A stretch of DNA of 64,000 nt from Litoreibacter sp. (lineage in GTDB: Bacteria; Pseudomonadota; Alphaproteobacteria; Rhodobacterales; Rhodobacteraceae): the NCBI GenBank assembly GCA_026710325.1, contig JAPORH010000150.1, positions 1 to 64,000 on the forward strand, read 5' to 3'. Below the pieces are notes generated by a model. It did no database searches. It was given only the letters and a program-made list of their open reading frames with translations, and had not been told where the DNA came from. The first letter of the stretch is position 1. Every line of letters begins with the position of its first letter. This document shows, one piece after another, positions 39,217 through 49,262 of this stretch. Both the position numbers and the translations under genes were made by a program.

Positions 39217-42200
39217 GCCTGTCTGCGCGTGGCACCATGTGCAATCGCCGCAATAATCCAAGACAGAACCAGAAACGCAGCCGTCGAAGCGAGGAACAAC
39301 AAGACACCCGCGACGACAGGTGACATCGCAGCAAAACTCGCCCCAAATAGGGGAAGCAGGCTACCAGTCCAAAGCGCGATGCCCGCTGTCGCAACAAATA
39401 GCGCGGCAACGACCAGCACCTGAGCGAAACTCAAGAGCCGGAAGCGTCGCGCGGCATGACTGCCCAAAGCGCGGCGGAAAGCACGTCGTTGACGCGCGAC
39501 ATCTTCTTGGATCGCTAAAAGTGACGGGACGACCAGCATGATCAAGAGGAAGCCAAAGCCAAGCCCGTAGCAGAGCGTGATTACGGTCGGCTTTAGGAAT
39601 TGCGCCTGTGCCGAGCTTTCAAAAAGCAGCGGCGCGAGGCCCAAAACGGTCGTGAGCGTCGTCAGCAACACGGGGCGCAACCGGTCCGACGCGCCATCGA
39701 TGATGGCCTGTATCATGCCACGGTTTTCGGCATACTCATCAATGGTCGAGACCAATACGATGGAGTCGTTGATGATAATCCCCGTCATCCCAATGAGCCC
39801 CACCACCGTGAACATCGACAATGGCACGTCCCATGCGAAATGTCCGTAGATGGTGCCGATCAGCCCAAATGGGATGATGGCCATGATCACCACCGGGCGG
39901 CTGAAGCTGGCAAACACCCAAGCAAGCGCCAGGTAGATTCCCAACATACACAGGATGAACCCAGTCAGTGCCTCTGTTAGGAACCGGTCCTCCTGTTCCG
40001 CCAAGCCTGCTTGTTCCGAAGCGATGCCAAAATCACGTTCAAGTTCTGGCAAAAGCTGGCTCGCAATAATTTCACTGATCTCAGAGGCGCGGGCCGGGTC
40101 GTCCTCGGAAATCTCGCCCGTCACAGATATCAGTTGCACACCGTCCACGCGGCGTACTGTTGAGAAGCCAATGCGGTTGTCCACGCTGACGATATCTTCG
40201 AGCGGAACATAGGCGCCGCCCGGCGCGCGCAAATAAGTGCGCTCCAGGAAGTCCGCTGTTAACTCGCCTGCAGGCAATTCAACCCGAATCGTGGCGGAGC
40301 GTGGCCCGTCCGGGTAGCTCGCGGCCTCGATCCCGTTAAGCCGATTGCGCAGCACGCGTCCCAGCTCGTCAATGGTGAAGCCAAGCGATTGGCCTTGCGG
40401 CGTCAGATCGAGGATAAGCTCTTCTTTGTCATAAGCAAGGCTGTCCTCCAACGCGGAGATTTCAGGATATTGCGAGAGCCGCGTTTTCAGGGCTTCGGCT
40501 GCATCCTTGAGCGTTTGCGCATCTGCACCAAAAAGCGGTACATCAAGATTATCGCCGCCGGGCCCAGAGCCCCAGCGGCGGAAGCTCAGCTCTTCAACCA
40601 ATGGATGCCGCCGCACCTCATCCTGAAGCGCGCCCACAAAAGCAAAAGACGAATAGGGACGCAGATCCGCATCAACCAGCTCAATCGAAACGGAGCCAAG
40701 TTGATCGGCATCTTTGCTGCTTTGCCCGGCAAGCCCACGCCCCGTCGTCCCGCCGACCTCGGCCAGCACATAGACAACCGGGTTGACGCCATGCTCGTCC
40801 TCAAATTCTGCCGCGACGGCTTCTGTAGCGCGCTGCATCTCCCGCATCATCTCAAGCGTGTCTTCTCGCGTTGCCCCCGGAAGCATCGAAAAATTGCCTG
40901 AAACTGACCCGCGTTCCGGCGCATTGAAGAACCGCCAGGTGACATCGCCTTTGATGAACAAGGCAGCTTGGCTTGCAAGTGCCACGAAAGCCAGCGCAAA
41001 GACCGGGTAGCGCGCCCAGATCACAAACCGCATGAAGGGACGGAACGCGTTTTCGCGCACCCAGTTGAACCCTTTTGTCACCGTCCGCGACGGCCAATCA
41101 TACCATTTTTCTTTGGCCGAAGCCGCCAGAGCATGGCTCATATGGTTGGGCAGGATCAGGAAGCACTCCACTAGGGAGGCGATCAGAACGACAATGACCG
41201 TGAACGGAATGTCAGCGATCAAATCGCCAAACCGGCCGCCGATGGCCACAAGGCCAAAAAAGGCGATGATGGTGGTGATAGTGGCGCTGAAGACCGGGCT
41301 CGCCATGCGTTTAGCCGCGTTCTCAGCTGCGGTGACCGGGTCTTCGCCTAAGGTTCGATGTCGGAAGTCGGCGTGTTCCCCAACCACGATTGCGTCATCC
41401 ACAACGATACCAAGCGTGATAATCAGCGCGAAAAGGGAGATCATGTTGATTGTGATCCCGGCAAGATACATCAGCGCTATCGCCCCCAGCATCGCGACCG
41501 GCAGACCGGCCGCAACCCAGAACGCCGTGCGCGCGTTGAGGAACAAGAACAAAAGAAGCACGACCAGGCCCAACCCGATTAACCCATTGTCGACGAGTAT
41601 GTTCAAACGCCCTGTGATCGCCTCGGACCGGGTACGGATCAGATCGATTGTTGTGCCTTCGGGCAGCGTCGCGGTTAGTTCATCCGCCACCTCTTCGACT
41701 GCGGCCTGAAGCCCGATCGCATCGCCCTGCCCGCTGCGATCGACCCTGATCGAGATCGCGGGATTGTCGCCGCGGAAATAAGCGCGTTCCCGATCAGGGC
41801 CTTCGACAATGACACGGGCCACGTCACCCACCGTCAATTGAGAGCCATCCGCATTGGAGCGCAGCACGATATTGCTGATCGCCGCACCATCGCGTTTCGC
41901 CACGCCAGTCCGCACACGCGCAGCGCCGCTTGCGACATCACCAGCGGGATCCGTGGTGGCTTCCCCACGGATCGCTGCTGCGATCTCGGCCATGGTCAGG
42001 TCATGTTGGATAAGCGCTTGGCTGGGCACCTCGACAATGGTTTCGGGCGCGGCCACACCGCGGATTGTGGTGCGGGTGACCCCGGCCGCAAAGAGCCGTG
42101 TGACAAATTCATCTGCAAACCGGCCAAGCTGAGCAACATCTACAGGTCCGGTGATCACCACATCTGTGACCCTATCGCGCCACGCACCACGCCGCACCAC

Positions 42201-42602
42201 CGGGTCCTCGGCATCTTCAGGTAGGTCCGTGACGGTGTCGACCGCGGCTTGCACCTCATCAGCTGCACGGCCCATGTCCCAACCAGGTTCAAATTCCAAC
42301 CTGATGCTTGCGTTGCCTTCTCGAGAATTGGCCTCTGAGCTGGACACCCCTTCGACGGCCAGAAGCGCGGGTTGCAAGGGCTGCACAATTGCGCGGTCCA
42401 CATCCTCAGCGCCCGCGCCACTCCAAGCGACATTGACGTCGACGCGGTCGACAATGACGTCTGGGAAGAACTGAGTGCGCATATTGGGGATCGCGGCCAC
42501 GCCAAGCGCGAGCAGGATCACCAAAAGCAAGTTGGCCGCGGTACGGTGGCGCGTGAAGTAAGAAAGCACGCCGCCGGTTCCGGATTTGATCCGATCCCGC
42601 AT
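39213..42602 (-). CDS. RND efflux transporter permease
   Basis: 1129 aa; FFPDVIVDRVDVNVAWSGAGAEDVDRAIVQPL; GIVVDDAIVVGEHADFRHR; MTGIIINDSIVLVSTIDEY. Confidence 0.93.
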   Translation of the reverse strand: MRDRIKSGTGGVLSYFTRHRTAANLLLVILLALGVAAIPNMRTQFFPDVIVDRVDVNVAWSGAGAEDVDRAIVQPLQPALLAVEGVSSSEANSREGNASIRLEFEPGWDMGRAADEVQAAVDTVTDLPEDAEDPVVRRGAWRDRVTDVVITGPVDVAQLGRFADEFVTRLFAAGVTRTTIRGVAAPETIVEVPSQALIQHDLTMAEIAAAIRGEATTDPAGDVASGAARVRTGVAKRDGAAISNIVLRSNADGSQLTVGDVARVIVEGPDRERAYFRGDNPAISIRVDRSGQGDAIGLQAAVEEVADELTATLPEGTTIDLIRTRSEAITGRLNILVDNGLIGLGLVVLLLFLFLNARTAFWVAAGLPVAMLGAIALMYLAGITINMISLFALIITLGIVVDDAIVVGEHADFRHRTLGEDPVTAAENAAKRMASPVFSATITTIIAFFGLVAIGGRFGDLIADIPFTVIVVLIASLVECFLILPNHMSHALAASAKEKWYDWPSRTVTKGFNWVRENAFRPFMRFVIWARYPVFALAFVALASQAALFIKGDVTWRFFNAPERGSVSGNFSMLPGATREDTLEMMREMQRATEAVAAEFEDEHGVNPVVYVLAEVGGTTGRGLAGQSSKDADQLGSVSIELVDADLRPYSSFAFVGALQDEVRRHPLVEELSFRRWGSGPGGDNLDVPLFGADAQTLKDAAEALKTRLSQYPEISALEDSLAYDKEELILDLTPQGQSLGFTIDELGRVLRNRLNGIEAASYPDGPRSATIRVELPAGELTADFLERTYLRAPGGAYVPLEDIVSVDNRIGFSTVRRVDGVQLISVTGEISEDDPARASEISEIIASQLLPELERDFGIASEQAGLAEQEDRFLTEALTGFILCMLGIYLALAWVFASFSRPVVIMAIIPFGLIGTIYGHFAWDVPLSMFTVVGLIGMTGIIINDSIVLVSTIDEYAENRGMIQAIIDGASDRLRPVLLTTLTTVLGLAPLLFESSAQAQFLKPTVITLCYGLGFGFLLIMLVVPSLLAIQEDVARQRRAFRRALGSHAARRFRLLSFAQVLVVAALFVATAGIALWTGSLLPLFGASFAAMSPVVAGVLLFLASTAAFLVLSWIIAAIAHGATRRQA

Positions 42603-42607
42603 CGCGC

Positions 42608-44065
42608 TTAGCTACCCATCCGGGATTCAAGCCGTTCGACCATGCGGGCAGGCACCTTGGCTTCCTGCAACTGACCAAGCATGCGGGTTTTCACCTCATC
42701 AGGGATGCGTGTGTTGGCCTCAACGAAGGCGATCATGCGAGCGCGACGCTCATCATCAAGCTCGACCATCTCTGGTGCGTCAGGAACGTCACCGGCCTCC
42801 CCGCGCTGCGGGTTGACCTTGATGCCAGCGCCGAGGTTTTGGCTCCGCTCGAGCACAACCTCACGACCCGCAAGCCCGCGTGCGCGCACGATCACATCAT
42901 CACCTTGCCTGCGCAGCAAATCGACCTGAGCGGCCTCGAGCCGTTCCTCCGTGTTCACAATCAAGACCGTATTGTCCGCCGAGATCGCAGTCGCTGGCAG
43001 GCGCACCACGCGACGCAGAATAGGCTCCTCAACGCGGACGGTCACAAAATCGCCCGGGCGCAACCCGCTTGCGCTGTCCACCTCGGCAAAGAGCAGGCGG
43101 CCAATCGTGCCCTCGCTGACACCGGCACTCTCGCGTGTCAGCTTGCCAGTGGTCACAAGATCGGTTCCAAGAACTTCGAGCCGGATTTCAACGGGCCGCT
43201 CTGTTAACCGACCCGCCTCATCGATCAGCCTAGCATGCTGGGAGGTGGACACGCGAAACGCCACTTCTAATGCATCCGGATCAACCAACTGGGCCAGCCG
43301 CTCATTGTTGGCAACGAGCCCACCAGATGTCACGGCCACCTCCGATAAGCGCCCATCGAACTTGGCAAATACCTCTGTCTCAGACAGCTTTCGTTCTGCA
43401 TCCCGAAGCGCAATTTCGCGCCTTGTGATCAAGGTCTTGGTCTGCTCAAGCCGCGCCTCCGCAGTTTGCAAAGCTTGCCTGCGCGACAAGACGGATTGCT
43501 GCGCGGTGGAGGCAGAAAGCTCGGCCTGTTCAACAGCGGCGGTCGTACCAACGTCACGGTTCAACAGGTCGCGCTGCCGGTCCAGCGCACGCGCACGCAG
43601 CTCCACCTGTTCTTGTGCTGATTGAAGTTCGTCCTGTGCCAGAAGAATGGCGCGCTCAGCTTCAATCAGGTCAGCACGCGCTTCGAGCAGATCAGTTTGT
43701 GCCACATCCAATGCAGCCTGGGCCTCGGAGGGGTCAATGCGCGCAAGAAACTGGCCTTCGCGCACTGTCGCGCCTTCCTCAAAATTCTCCGCCAGCTCGA
43801 CAATTCTGCCCTCCGTTGGGGCGCGCAAGTCCAATGTGCGGCGGGAGCGAATTTCGCCAAAGCTCTGAAGATGTGGAGTAACGTCGCCGGGCTCCAAAGT
43901 TGACACCGCGACGGTGAAGACCCGTTCGCGCGCCGGGCGTTGCCGGTCCTCTTCCGCCCAGGAGGCCTGAAGCGCAGAATAGACTGAGTTGCCAGCAAGC
44001 GTCAGGAATCCCAAGGTCAGGGACAGCAAAAACAGGCCAGTCAGGCTACGGCCAAAAAATCGCAT
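42608..44065 (-). CDS. RND efflux periplasmic adaptor (membrane fusion protein)
   Basis: RRTLDLRAPTEGRIVELAENFEEGATVREGQFLARID; coiled coil; KFDGRLSEVAVTSGGLVANNERLAQLVD. Confidence 0.9.
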   Translation of the reverse strand: MRFFGRSLTGLFLLSLTLGFLTLAGNSVYSALQASWAEEDRQRPARERVFTVAVSTLEPGDVTPHLQSFGEIRSRRTLDLRAPTEGRIVELAENFEEGATVREGQFLARIDPSEAQAALDVAQTDLLEARADLIEAERAILLAQDELQSAQEQVELRARALDRQRDLLNRDVGTTAAVEQAELSASTAQQSVLSRRQALQTAEARLEQTKTLITRREIALRDAERKLSETEVFAKFDGRLSEVAVTSGGLVANNERLAQLVDPDALEVAFRVSTSQHARLIDEAGRLTERPVEIRLEVLGTDLVTTGKLTRESAGVSEGTIGRLLFAEVDSASGLRPGDFVTVRVEEPILRRVVRLPATAISADNTVLIVNTEERLEAAQVDLLRRQGDDVIVRARGLAGREVVLERSQNLGAGIKVNPQRGEAGDVPDAPEMVELDDERRARMIAFVEANTRIPDEVKTRMLGQLQEAKVPARMVERLESRMGS

Positions 44066-44152
44066 GTGGCGGGCTCCGCGAAAAACAACTCAACAAATGT
44101 AGGCTCTTGAGACGCTTACGTCCAATTTTCAGAGGTTGAACGCGCGAGAATG

Positions 44153-44683
44153 TTATTTCCGTCGCTGATGTTCGTCCAAACGGGGCATGATTTCGACGAA
44201 ATTGCAGGGTTTGTGTCGATAATCGAGCTGATGGACAAGGATTTCGTCCCACGCGTCCTTGCAGGCCCCCGGACTACCAGGCAGCGCGAAGAGGTAAGTT
44301 CCCTGCGCGACACCGCCCGTCGCACGGCTTTGGACGGCAGACGTTCCGATTTTCGCTATGGAGACATGGGTAAAAAGCGTCGAAAACGCGTCGATCTCTT
44401 TCTCATATACATCCCGATGGGCCTCGACGCTGACATCGCGCCCGGTGAGGCCGGTCCCACCCGTCGACAGCACCACGTCCACATCCGGATTGCCGCACCA
44501 TGCGCGCAGTTGATCCGCGATCTGGTCGCGCTCATCGGGCAAAATCATCCGCGCCGCCAGGATGTGCCCCGCCTTCTCGAGTCGATCCACCAATGTGTTG
44601 CCCGACTTGTCATCGGCTTCGCCGCGTGTGTCAGAGACCGTCAGGACCGCGATGCGGACGGGGATGAATTCGCGTTCGCTCAT
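44153..44683 (-). CDS. moaB: Molybdenum cofactor biosynthesis protein B
   Basis: VRIAVLTVSDTRGEADDKSGNTLVDRLEKAGH; DVDVVLSTGGTGLTGRDVSVEA; LFALPGSPGACKDAWDEIL. Confidence 0.92.
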   Translation of the reverse strand: MSEREFIPVRIAVLTVSDTRGEADDKSGNTLVDRLEKAGHILAARMILPDERDQIADQLRAWCGNPDVDVVLSTGGTGLTGRDVSVEAHRDVYEKEIDAFSTLFTHVSIAKIGTSAVQSRATGGVAQGTYLFALPGSPGACKDAWDEILVHQLDYRHKPCNFVEIMPRLDEHQRRK

Positions 44684-44692
44684 AGTGACACC

Positions 44693-45277
44693 TCAAAGGC
44701 AGGGGTTTGTAACGGGTAAGCGGGGCGGGCCCAGTGCAGCATCGATATTTTCAAGAGAATCAGGGGCTGCCAAAGCCGATGCAAAACCTTGAATATGCTT
44801 AATCGATTCACCGTCACATATCGCAGGCTCCATCTGTTGCGTGCGGTAGCTTATCGACTCTTGTATGCCATCTCGCACCGCGGATACCGCGCGACTTGGA
44901 ATATTATTTCGAGCATAAAACTGGGTTGCTGCCTCAAGGAACTTGTCCAAAGCGCTCGCTTGCTCCGGTGACACCGTCCCGGGGCAATGGTCCGCGGTCG
45001 CGCGCACATCAATTGCAATAATGAGAAAGCATCCGACCGCTCCATTCCCCGATTGGTCTAAACCGTAGTGGAACACATTTCCCGAACTATCCACACCACG
45101 CGTCAACAGAACTGGCCCGGGCAAAGTCAAGCGTTCCTCCCATTGGCCGTTGTCTTTTTCCGTCCGGACGACCTCATCCACATGCGCGTCAAATATTCCG
45201 TCGAAATCCGTTCCAAAAAGGTCCTGGCCGAAAGCTGAATTGGTCAGCAGAACAAGGGCGAACAGAAAACGTATCAT
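44693..45277 (-). CDS. Secreted hypothetical protein
   Basis: Signal peptide MIRFLFALVLLTNSAFGQ; four cysteines; 4-nt overlap with upstream UDG gene. Confidence 0.55.
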   Translation of the reverse strand: MIRFLFALVLLTNSAFGQDLFGTDFDGIFDAHVDEVVRTEKDNGQWEERLTLPGPVLLTRGVDSSGNVFHYGLDQSGNGAVGCFLIIAIDVRATADHCPGTVSPEQASALDKFLEAATQFYARNNIPSRAVSAVRDGIQESISYRTQQMEPAICDGESIKHIQGFASALAAPDSLENIDAALGPPRLPVTNPCL

Positions 45278-46041
45278 CCGCGCAACCTCGCTTGTAGTGA
45301 CAAAAGATCTGCCCAGGCCTCCCGCTTTGCGAGCGGCTGACGGAGCAAATAGGCAGGGTGGCACATCGGAAGAACTGGTAGGCCAAGCGCCTCCGACCAG
45401 GTGCCGCGCAGCTTGGTGATACCTTTGCGCCCCAACACGGCCTGGCAAGGCACGTTGCCCATCAGCACCAAGATTTCGGGTTCCGCCAGCGCGATGTGAC
45501 GTTCCAGAAAGGGCATCATCATCGCCATCTCTTCGGGACTAGGCTCACGGTTGTTAGGGGGGCGCCATGGCATGACATTTGTGATGTAGAGCGGGTGTTC
45601 CGCCTCTGCCCGACCATGCTTGATCGCAGAAAACATCGCATCCAAAAGTTGGCCCGCGCGGCCCACGAAAGGCTTTCCCTGGATGTCCTCGTCACGGCCG
45701 GGCGCTTCACCCACAATCATGACCCGGGCAGATGGGTCGCCGTCAGAAAAGACCAGATTGCGCGCACCGCGCTTCAGCTCGCAATGCTCGAACGCAGCCA
45801 TCGCGGCTTTGAGCTCATCCAAAGAGTTGGCCTGTTGTGCGGCCTCGCGGGCGATCTGTACTGGATCGATCTTTGGAGCCTCGACCGGCGTCGCCACGAC
45901 TGGTGTCTTTGTGGGTTTCGGTTGCTTGGCGGGGGCCTCGTAACGGTTGACTGGGGTTTCTGCGATCGCCTCCGTCGCGCCGAGATCGATCTGCCACTCC
46001 AGAAGCGCTTTGGCCTGCGCGTATGAAAGCCCTGATTCCAT
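45274..46041 (-). CDS. Uracil-DNA glycosylase family protein (family 4-like)
   Basis: ARVMIVGEAPGRDEDIQGKPFVGRAGQLLDAMF; YITNVMPWRPPNNREPSPEE; VLPMCHPAYLLRQP; no clear Cys set examined. Confidence 0.88.
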   Translation of the reverse strand: MESGLSYAQAKALLEWQIDLGATEAIAETPVNRYEAPAKQPKPTKTPVVATPVEAPKIDPVQIAREAAQQANSLDELKAAMAAFEHCELKRGARNLVFSDGDPSARVMIVGEAPGRDEDIQGKPFVGRAGQLLDAMFSAIKHGRAEAEHPLYITNVMPWRPPNNREPSPEEMAMMMPFLERHIALAEPEILVLMGNVPCQAVLGRKGITKLRGTWSEALGLPVLPMCHPAYLLRQPLAKREAWADLLSLQARLRG

Positions 46042-46377
46042 GGGTTGCAAACTAGGGCGCGGGGTCGGCAGGGTAAATGCCAAGCAAAGGGAGAAGGTGC
46101 GCAAAGCTCGGTCTGACTGCGCGCACTGCACCCGTTGTCACAAAAAGACCTTGCCTGAACATGGCTTCGAAGCAGACTTTATAAAGCGATTGTTCGGCCT
46201 AAGGTCGGAGGTATAAGGCAAACACGATCGGTTCGTACGCTGGCGTCATGGCCGCCTAAAGCGATCGATGGTAGCACTTTGTGGCTGAAGCTTCTCAACG
46301 GGAGACCAACCCTTGTCCGTCCCCGACCAGCGCCTTATAACCGCGCCGACGGACGTGACGGGGCAGAAAGGGTCAAT

Positions 46378-47328
46378 ATGCAATTTCGTGCGCAGCACCT
46401 GCTTGGCATCGAACACCTCTCCCCATCTGATATCACCGAAATCCTTGATCTGGCCGAACAATATGTTGCCCTGAACCGCTCCGACCGGAAACACGGGGAG
46501 GCGCTGGCAGGCCTCACTCAGATCAACATGTTTTTCGAAAACTCGACCCGCACCCAGGCGTCTTTCGAGATCGCAGGCAAACGTCTTGGCGCAGATGTCA
46601 TGAACATGGCGATGCAGGCCTCATCGATCAAAAAGGGGGAAACCCTGATCGATACGGCGCTGACGCTGAACGCGATGCATCCAGATCTGCTCGTCGTGCG
46701 CCACCCGCACTCGGGCGCAGTGAACCTGCTCGCCGAAAAGGTCAATTGCGCAGTGCTAAACGCAGGCGACGGCAAGCACGAGCACCCCACTCAAGCTCTC
46801 CTCGACGCGTTGACAATCCGGCGCGCCAAGGGGCGGCTACACCGGCTGAACGTAGCGATTTGCGGCGACATTGCGCATAGCCGTGTGGCGCGCTCCAACA
46901 TCCTGCTTCTGGGCAAGATGGAAAACCGTGTACGCCTTATCGGCCCGCCGACACTTATGCCCTCCCAGATCGACCAGTTCGGGGTCGAGGTCTATGAAGA
47001 CATGCGCGAAGGCCTCGCGGATGTTGATGTTGTCATGATGCTTCGCCTGCAACGCGAGCGCATGGATGGCGGCTTTATCCCGTCAGAGCGGGAATACTAC
47101 CACCGCTTCGGGCTGGATGCCGAAAAGCTGTCCCGCGCCAAAGCGGATGCCATCGTGATGCATCCGGGACCGATGAACAGGGGCGTTGAGATTGACGGAG
47201 AGATTGCCGACGACATCAACCGCTCCGTTATCCAGGAGCAGGTCGAGATGGGCGTCGCTGTGCGCATGGCATGCATGGAGCTTCTGGTGCGCGCGCGCAA
47301 AATGAAACCACGTGAGGTGATGGTATGA
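46378..47328 (+). CDS. pyrB: Aspartate carbamoyltransferase catalytic subunit
   Basis: [60 protein letters not shown]. Confidence 0.95.
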   Translation: MQFRAQHLLGIEHLSPSDITEILDLAEQYVALNRSDRKHGEALAGLTQINMFFENSTRTQASFEIAGKRLGADVMNMAMQASSIKKGETLIDTALTLNAMHPDLLVVRHPHSGAVNLLAEKVNCAVLNAGDGKHEHPTQALLDALTIRRAKGRLHRLNVAICGDIAHSRVARSNILLLGKMENRVRLIGPPTLMPSQIDQFGVEVYEDMREGLADVDVVMMLRLQRERMDGGFIPSEREYYHRFGLDAEKLSRAKADAIVMHPGPMNRGVEIDGEIADDINRSVIQEQVEMGVAVRMACMELLVRARKMKPREVMV

Positions 47329-47429
47329 GCCAAGAGCCCAAAGACCCGCGTATGTCCGGTAAAGTAGCAATGTATGCACTGCTGGGGCTGGCGCTTTTCA
47401 CCTTTCTCTTCATTTATTTCGCGGGGTAA
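47325..47429 (+). CDS. 34-aa predicted single-TM membrane peptide (absent from supplied ORF track)
   Basis: ATGA overlap with pyrB stop; [34 protein letters not shown]; next start 5 nt after the stop. Confidence 0.6.
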   Translation: MSQEPKDPRMSGKVAMYALLGLALFTFLFIYFAG

Positions 47430-47434
47430 GCGCA

Positions 47435-47965
47435 ATGGCGGACCTTCATATCTTTGCGGTGAATGCCGACCTTGAAGGGCGGCACACCTATTTGTCGCGT
47501 TCCCGCGGGGAGACGATGGCGCTGCCGGATCTGGCCTCTTGGCTTGGCTTAGATCAGGGCGGGCTCAATCTTGATGAGATTGAACTTTTTCCCGCGGAAG
47601 ACCTCGCAGGTATGGCATTGTCCGACTACGTGACCACGGCTTTCGACTTGGAAGCTGCACCAGAGGCGCAATTGAGCGCGCGGATGAATGCGCTCGAAGG
47701 TCATGTCTTACTGATACCCGGGGCGGTTTTGGCTGGGGAGGTCCAGACGGGCCCTGAACTCACCCTGATTGCGCGCCTTCCAATGGCCCGGCCAGACCAC
47801 TCATCAGACGCCCTCGAGCCCTTGCCGCATTCGACACCAGCACCAACGCCCAGCGAGCCGGAACCAGAGGAGGAGGGCATGTCCCCCACCAAGAGACGCT
47901 TGTTGGCTGTCTTGACCGCCTTCATCCTGGCCGCGCTTATCGTCTTCGGGCGGGAGTTCATGTGA
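47435..47965 (+). CDS. Hypothetical protein with C-terminal TM segment
   Basis: In pyr operon; C-term MSPTKRRLLAVLTAFILAALIVFGREFM; stop overlaps pyrC start. Confidence 0.65.
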   Translation: MADLHIFAVNADLEGRHTYLSRSRGETMALPDLASWLGLDQGGLNLDEIELFPAEDLAGMALSDYVTTAFDLEAAPEAQLSARMNALEGHVLLIPGAVLAGEVQTGPELTLIARLPMARPDHSSDALEPLPHSTPAPTPSEPEPEEEGMSPTKRRLLAVLTAFILAALIVFGREFM

Positions 47966-49254
47966 TGCTGCTGACCAATGCGATCCTGATCGACCCGGAA
48001 GCTGGGAGCGAAACTTCAGGGCATGTGCTGGTTCGTGACGGCCGAATTGCTGAAATCCTAACACATGACGCAGACCTCGATGAAAAGCGCTTTTCAGGCG
48101 AGACCCGCCTTGATTGCGGCGGCAAATACATGGCGCCAGGCATCATCGACCTGGGGGTGAAAGTCTGCGAACCCGGCGAACGGCACAAAGAAAGCTTTCG
48201 CACGGCTGGGGCAGCGGCTGCAGCTGGCGGCGTCACGACAATGGTCACCCGCCCGGACACGATCCCTGTGCTTGATACGCCAGAAACCCTAGAATTCGCG
48301 AAACGGCGTGGCGCGGAGGCGATGCCAGTACGCATGGCCCCTATGGCCGCACTGACCAAGTCACGCGAAGGGCGCGAAATGGTCGAAATGGGCTTCTTGC
48401 AAGACGCGGGCGCTGTGTGCTTTTCAGACGGCGACGCGGTTGTGCGAGACACCAAGGTGCTCAGCCGTGCCATGGTTTATGCCCGCTCACTCGGTGCGCT
48501 GGTGATGGGGCACCCGCAGGAACCTGTGCTGAGCGACGGGGCAGCTGTAACTTCTGGTAAGTTCGCGTCGCTTCGCGGCCTACCCAGCGTGTCGCCCATG
48601 GCCGAACGCATGGGACTTGAGCGCGACCTCGCGCTGGTTGAAGCCACCGGATGCCGCTACCACGCCGACCAAATCTCTACCGCAGCCTCGCTGCCCGCTT
48701 TAGAGCGCGCAAAACAGGCAGGACTGGACGTCACGGCAGGGGTCTCTATCCACCACCTGACGCTGAATGAACTGGATGTGGGTGACTACCGGACGTTCTT
48801 TAAGGTCAAACCGCCCTTGCGGTCTGAAGACGACCGAATGGCGATGGTTGAGGCCGTGGGCTCAGGGCTGATTGACATCATATGCTCCATGCACACCCCG
48901 CAAGATGAGGAAAGCAAACGTCTGCCTTTTGAACAAGCCGCCTCCGGCGCAGTTGGCCTGGAAACGCTTTTGCCTGCCGCGATGCGCTTGTTCCACTCCG
49001 GCCAGTTGGACCTGCCGACGCTCTTTCGCGCTATGTCGTTGAATCCCGCGCGACGCCTCGGCCTGGAAGGCGGGCGTATGGCGGTCGGCGCGCCGGCTGA
49101 TCTGGTACTTTTCGATGCGCATGCGCCTTTTGTGCTTGATCGCGCGACCCTGGCCTCAAAATCCAAGAACACGCCTTTTGACGGGCAGCGCATGCAAGGC
49201 CGCTTGCTAAAGACGCTGGTGGGCGGCGAGATCGTTTACGCCCACGGGGCTTGA
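47965..49254 (+). CDS. pyrC: Dihydroorotase
   Basis: GGKYMAPGIIDLGVKVCEPGERHKESFRTAGAAAAAGGVTTMVTRPDT; IICSMHTPQDEESKRLPFEQAASGAVGLETLLP. Confidence 0.9.
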   Translation: MLLTNAILIDPEAGSETSGHVLVRDGRIAEILTHDADLDEKRFSGETRLDCGGKYMAPGIIDLGVKVCEPGERHKESFRTAGAAAAAGGVTTMVTRPDTIPVLDTPETLEFAKRRGAEAMPVRMAPMAALTKSREGREMVEMGFLQDAGAVCFSDGDAVVRDTKVLSRAMVYARSLGALVMGHPQEPVLSDGAAVTSGKFASLRGLPSVSPMAERMGLERDLALVEATGCRYHADQISTAASLPALERAKQAGLDVTAGVSIHHLTLNELDVGDYRTFFKVKPPLRSEDDRMAMVEAVGSGLIDIICSMHTPQDEESKRLPFEQAASGAVGLETLLPAAMRLFHSGQLDLPTLFRAMSLNPARRLGLEGGRMAVGAPADLVLFDAHAPFVLDRATLASKSKNTPFDGQRMQGRLLKTLVGGEIVYAHGA

Positions 49255-49262
49255 GCAGATTT

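Noticed and set aside
42285-42305. tRNA T-loop-like GGTTCAAATTCC
   Set aside because: Within the RND permease gene; no acceptor or anticodon stems around it.
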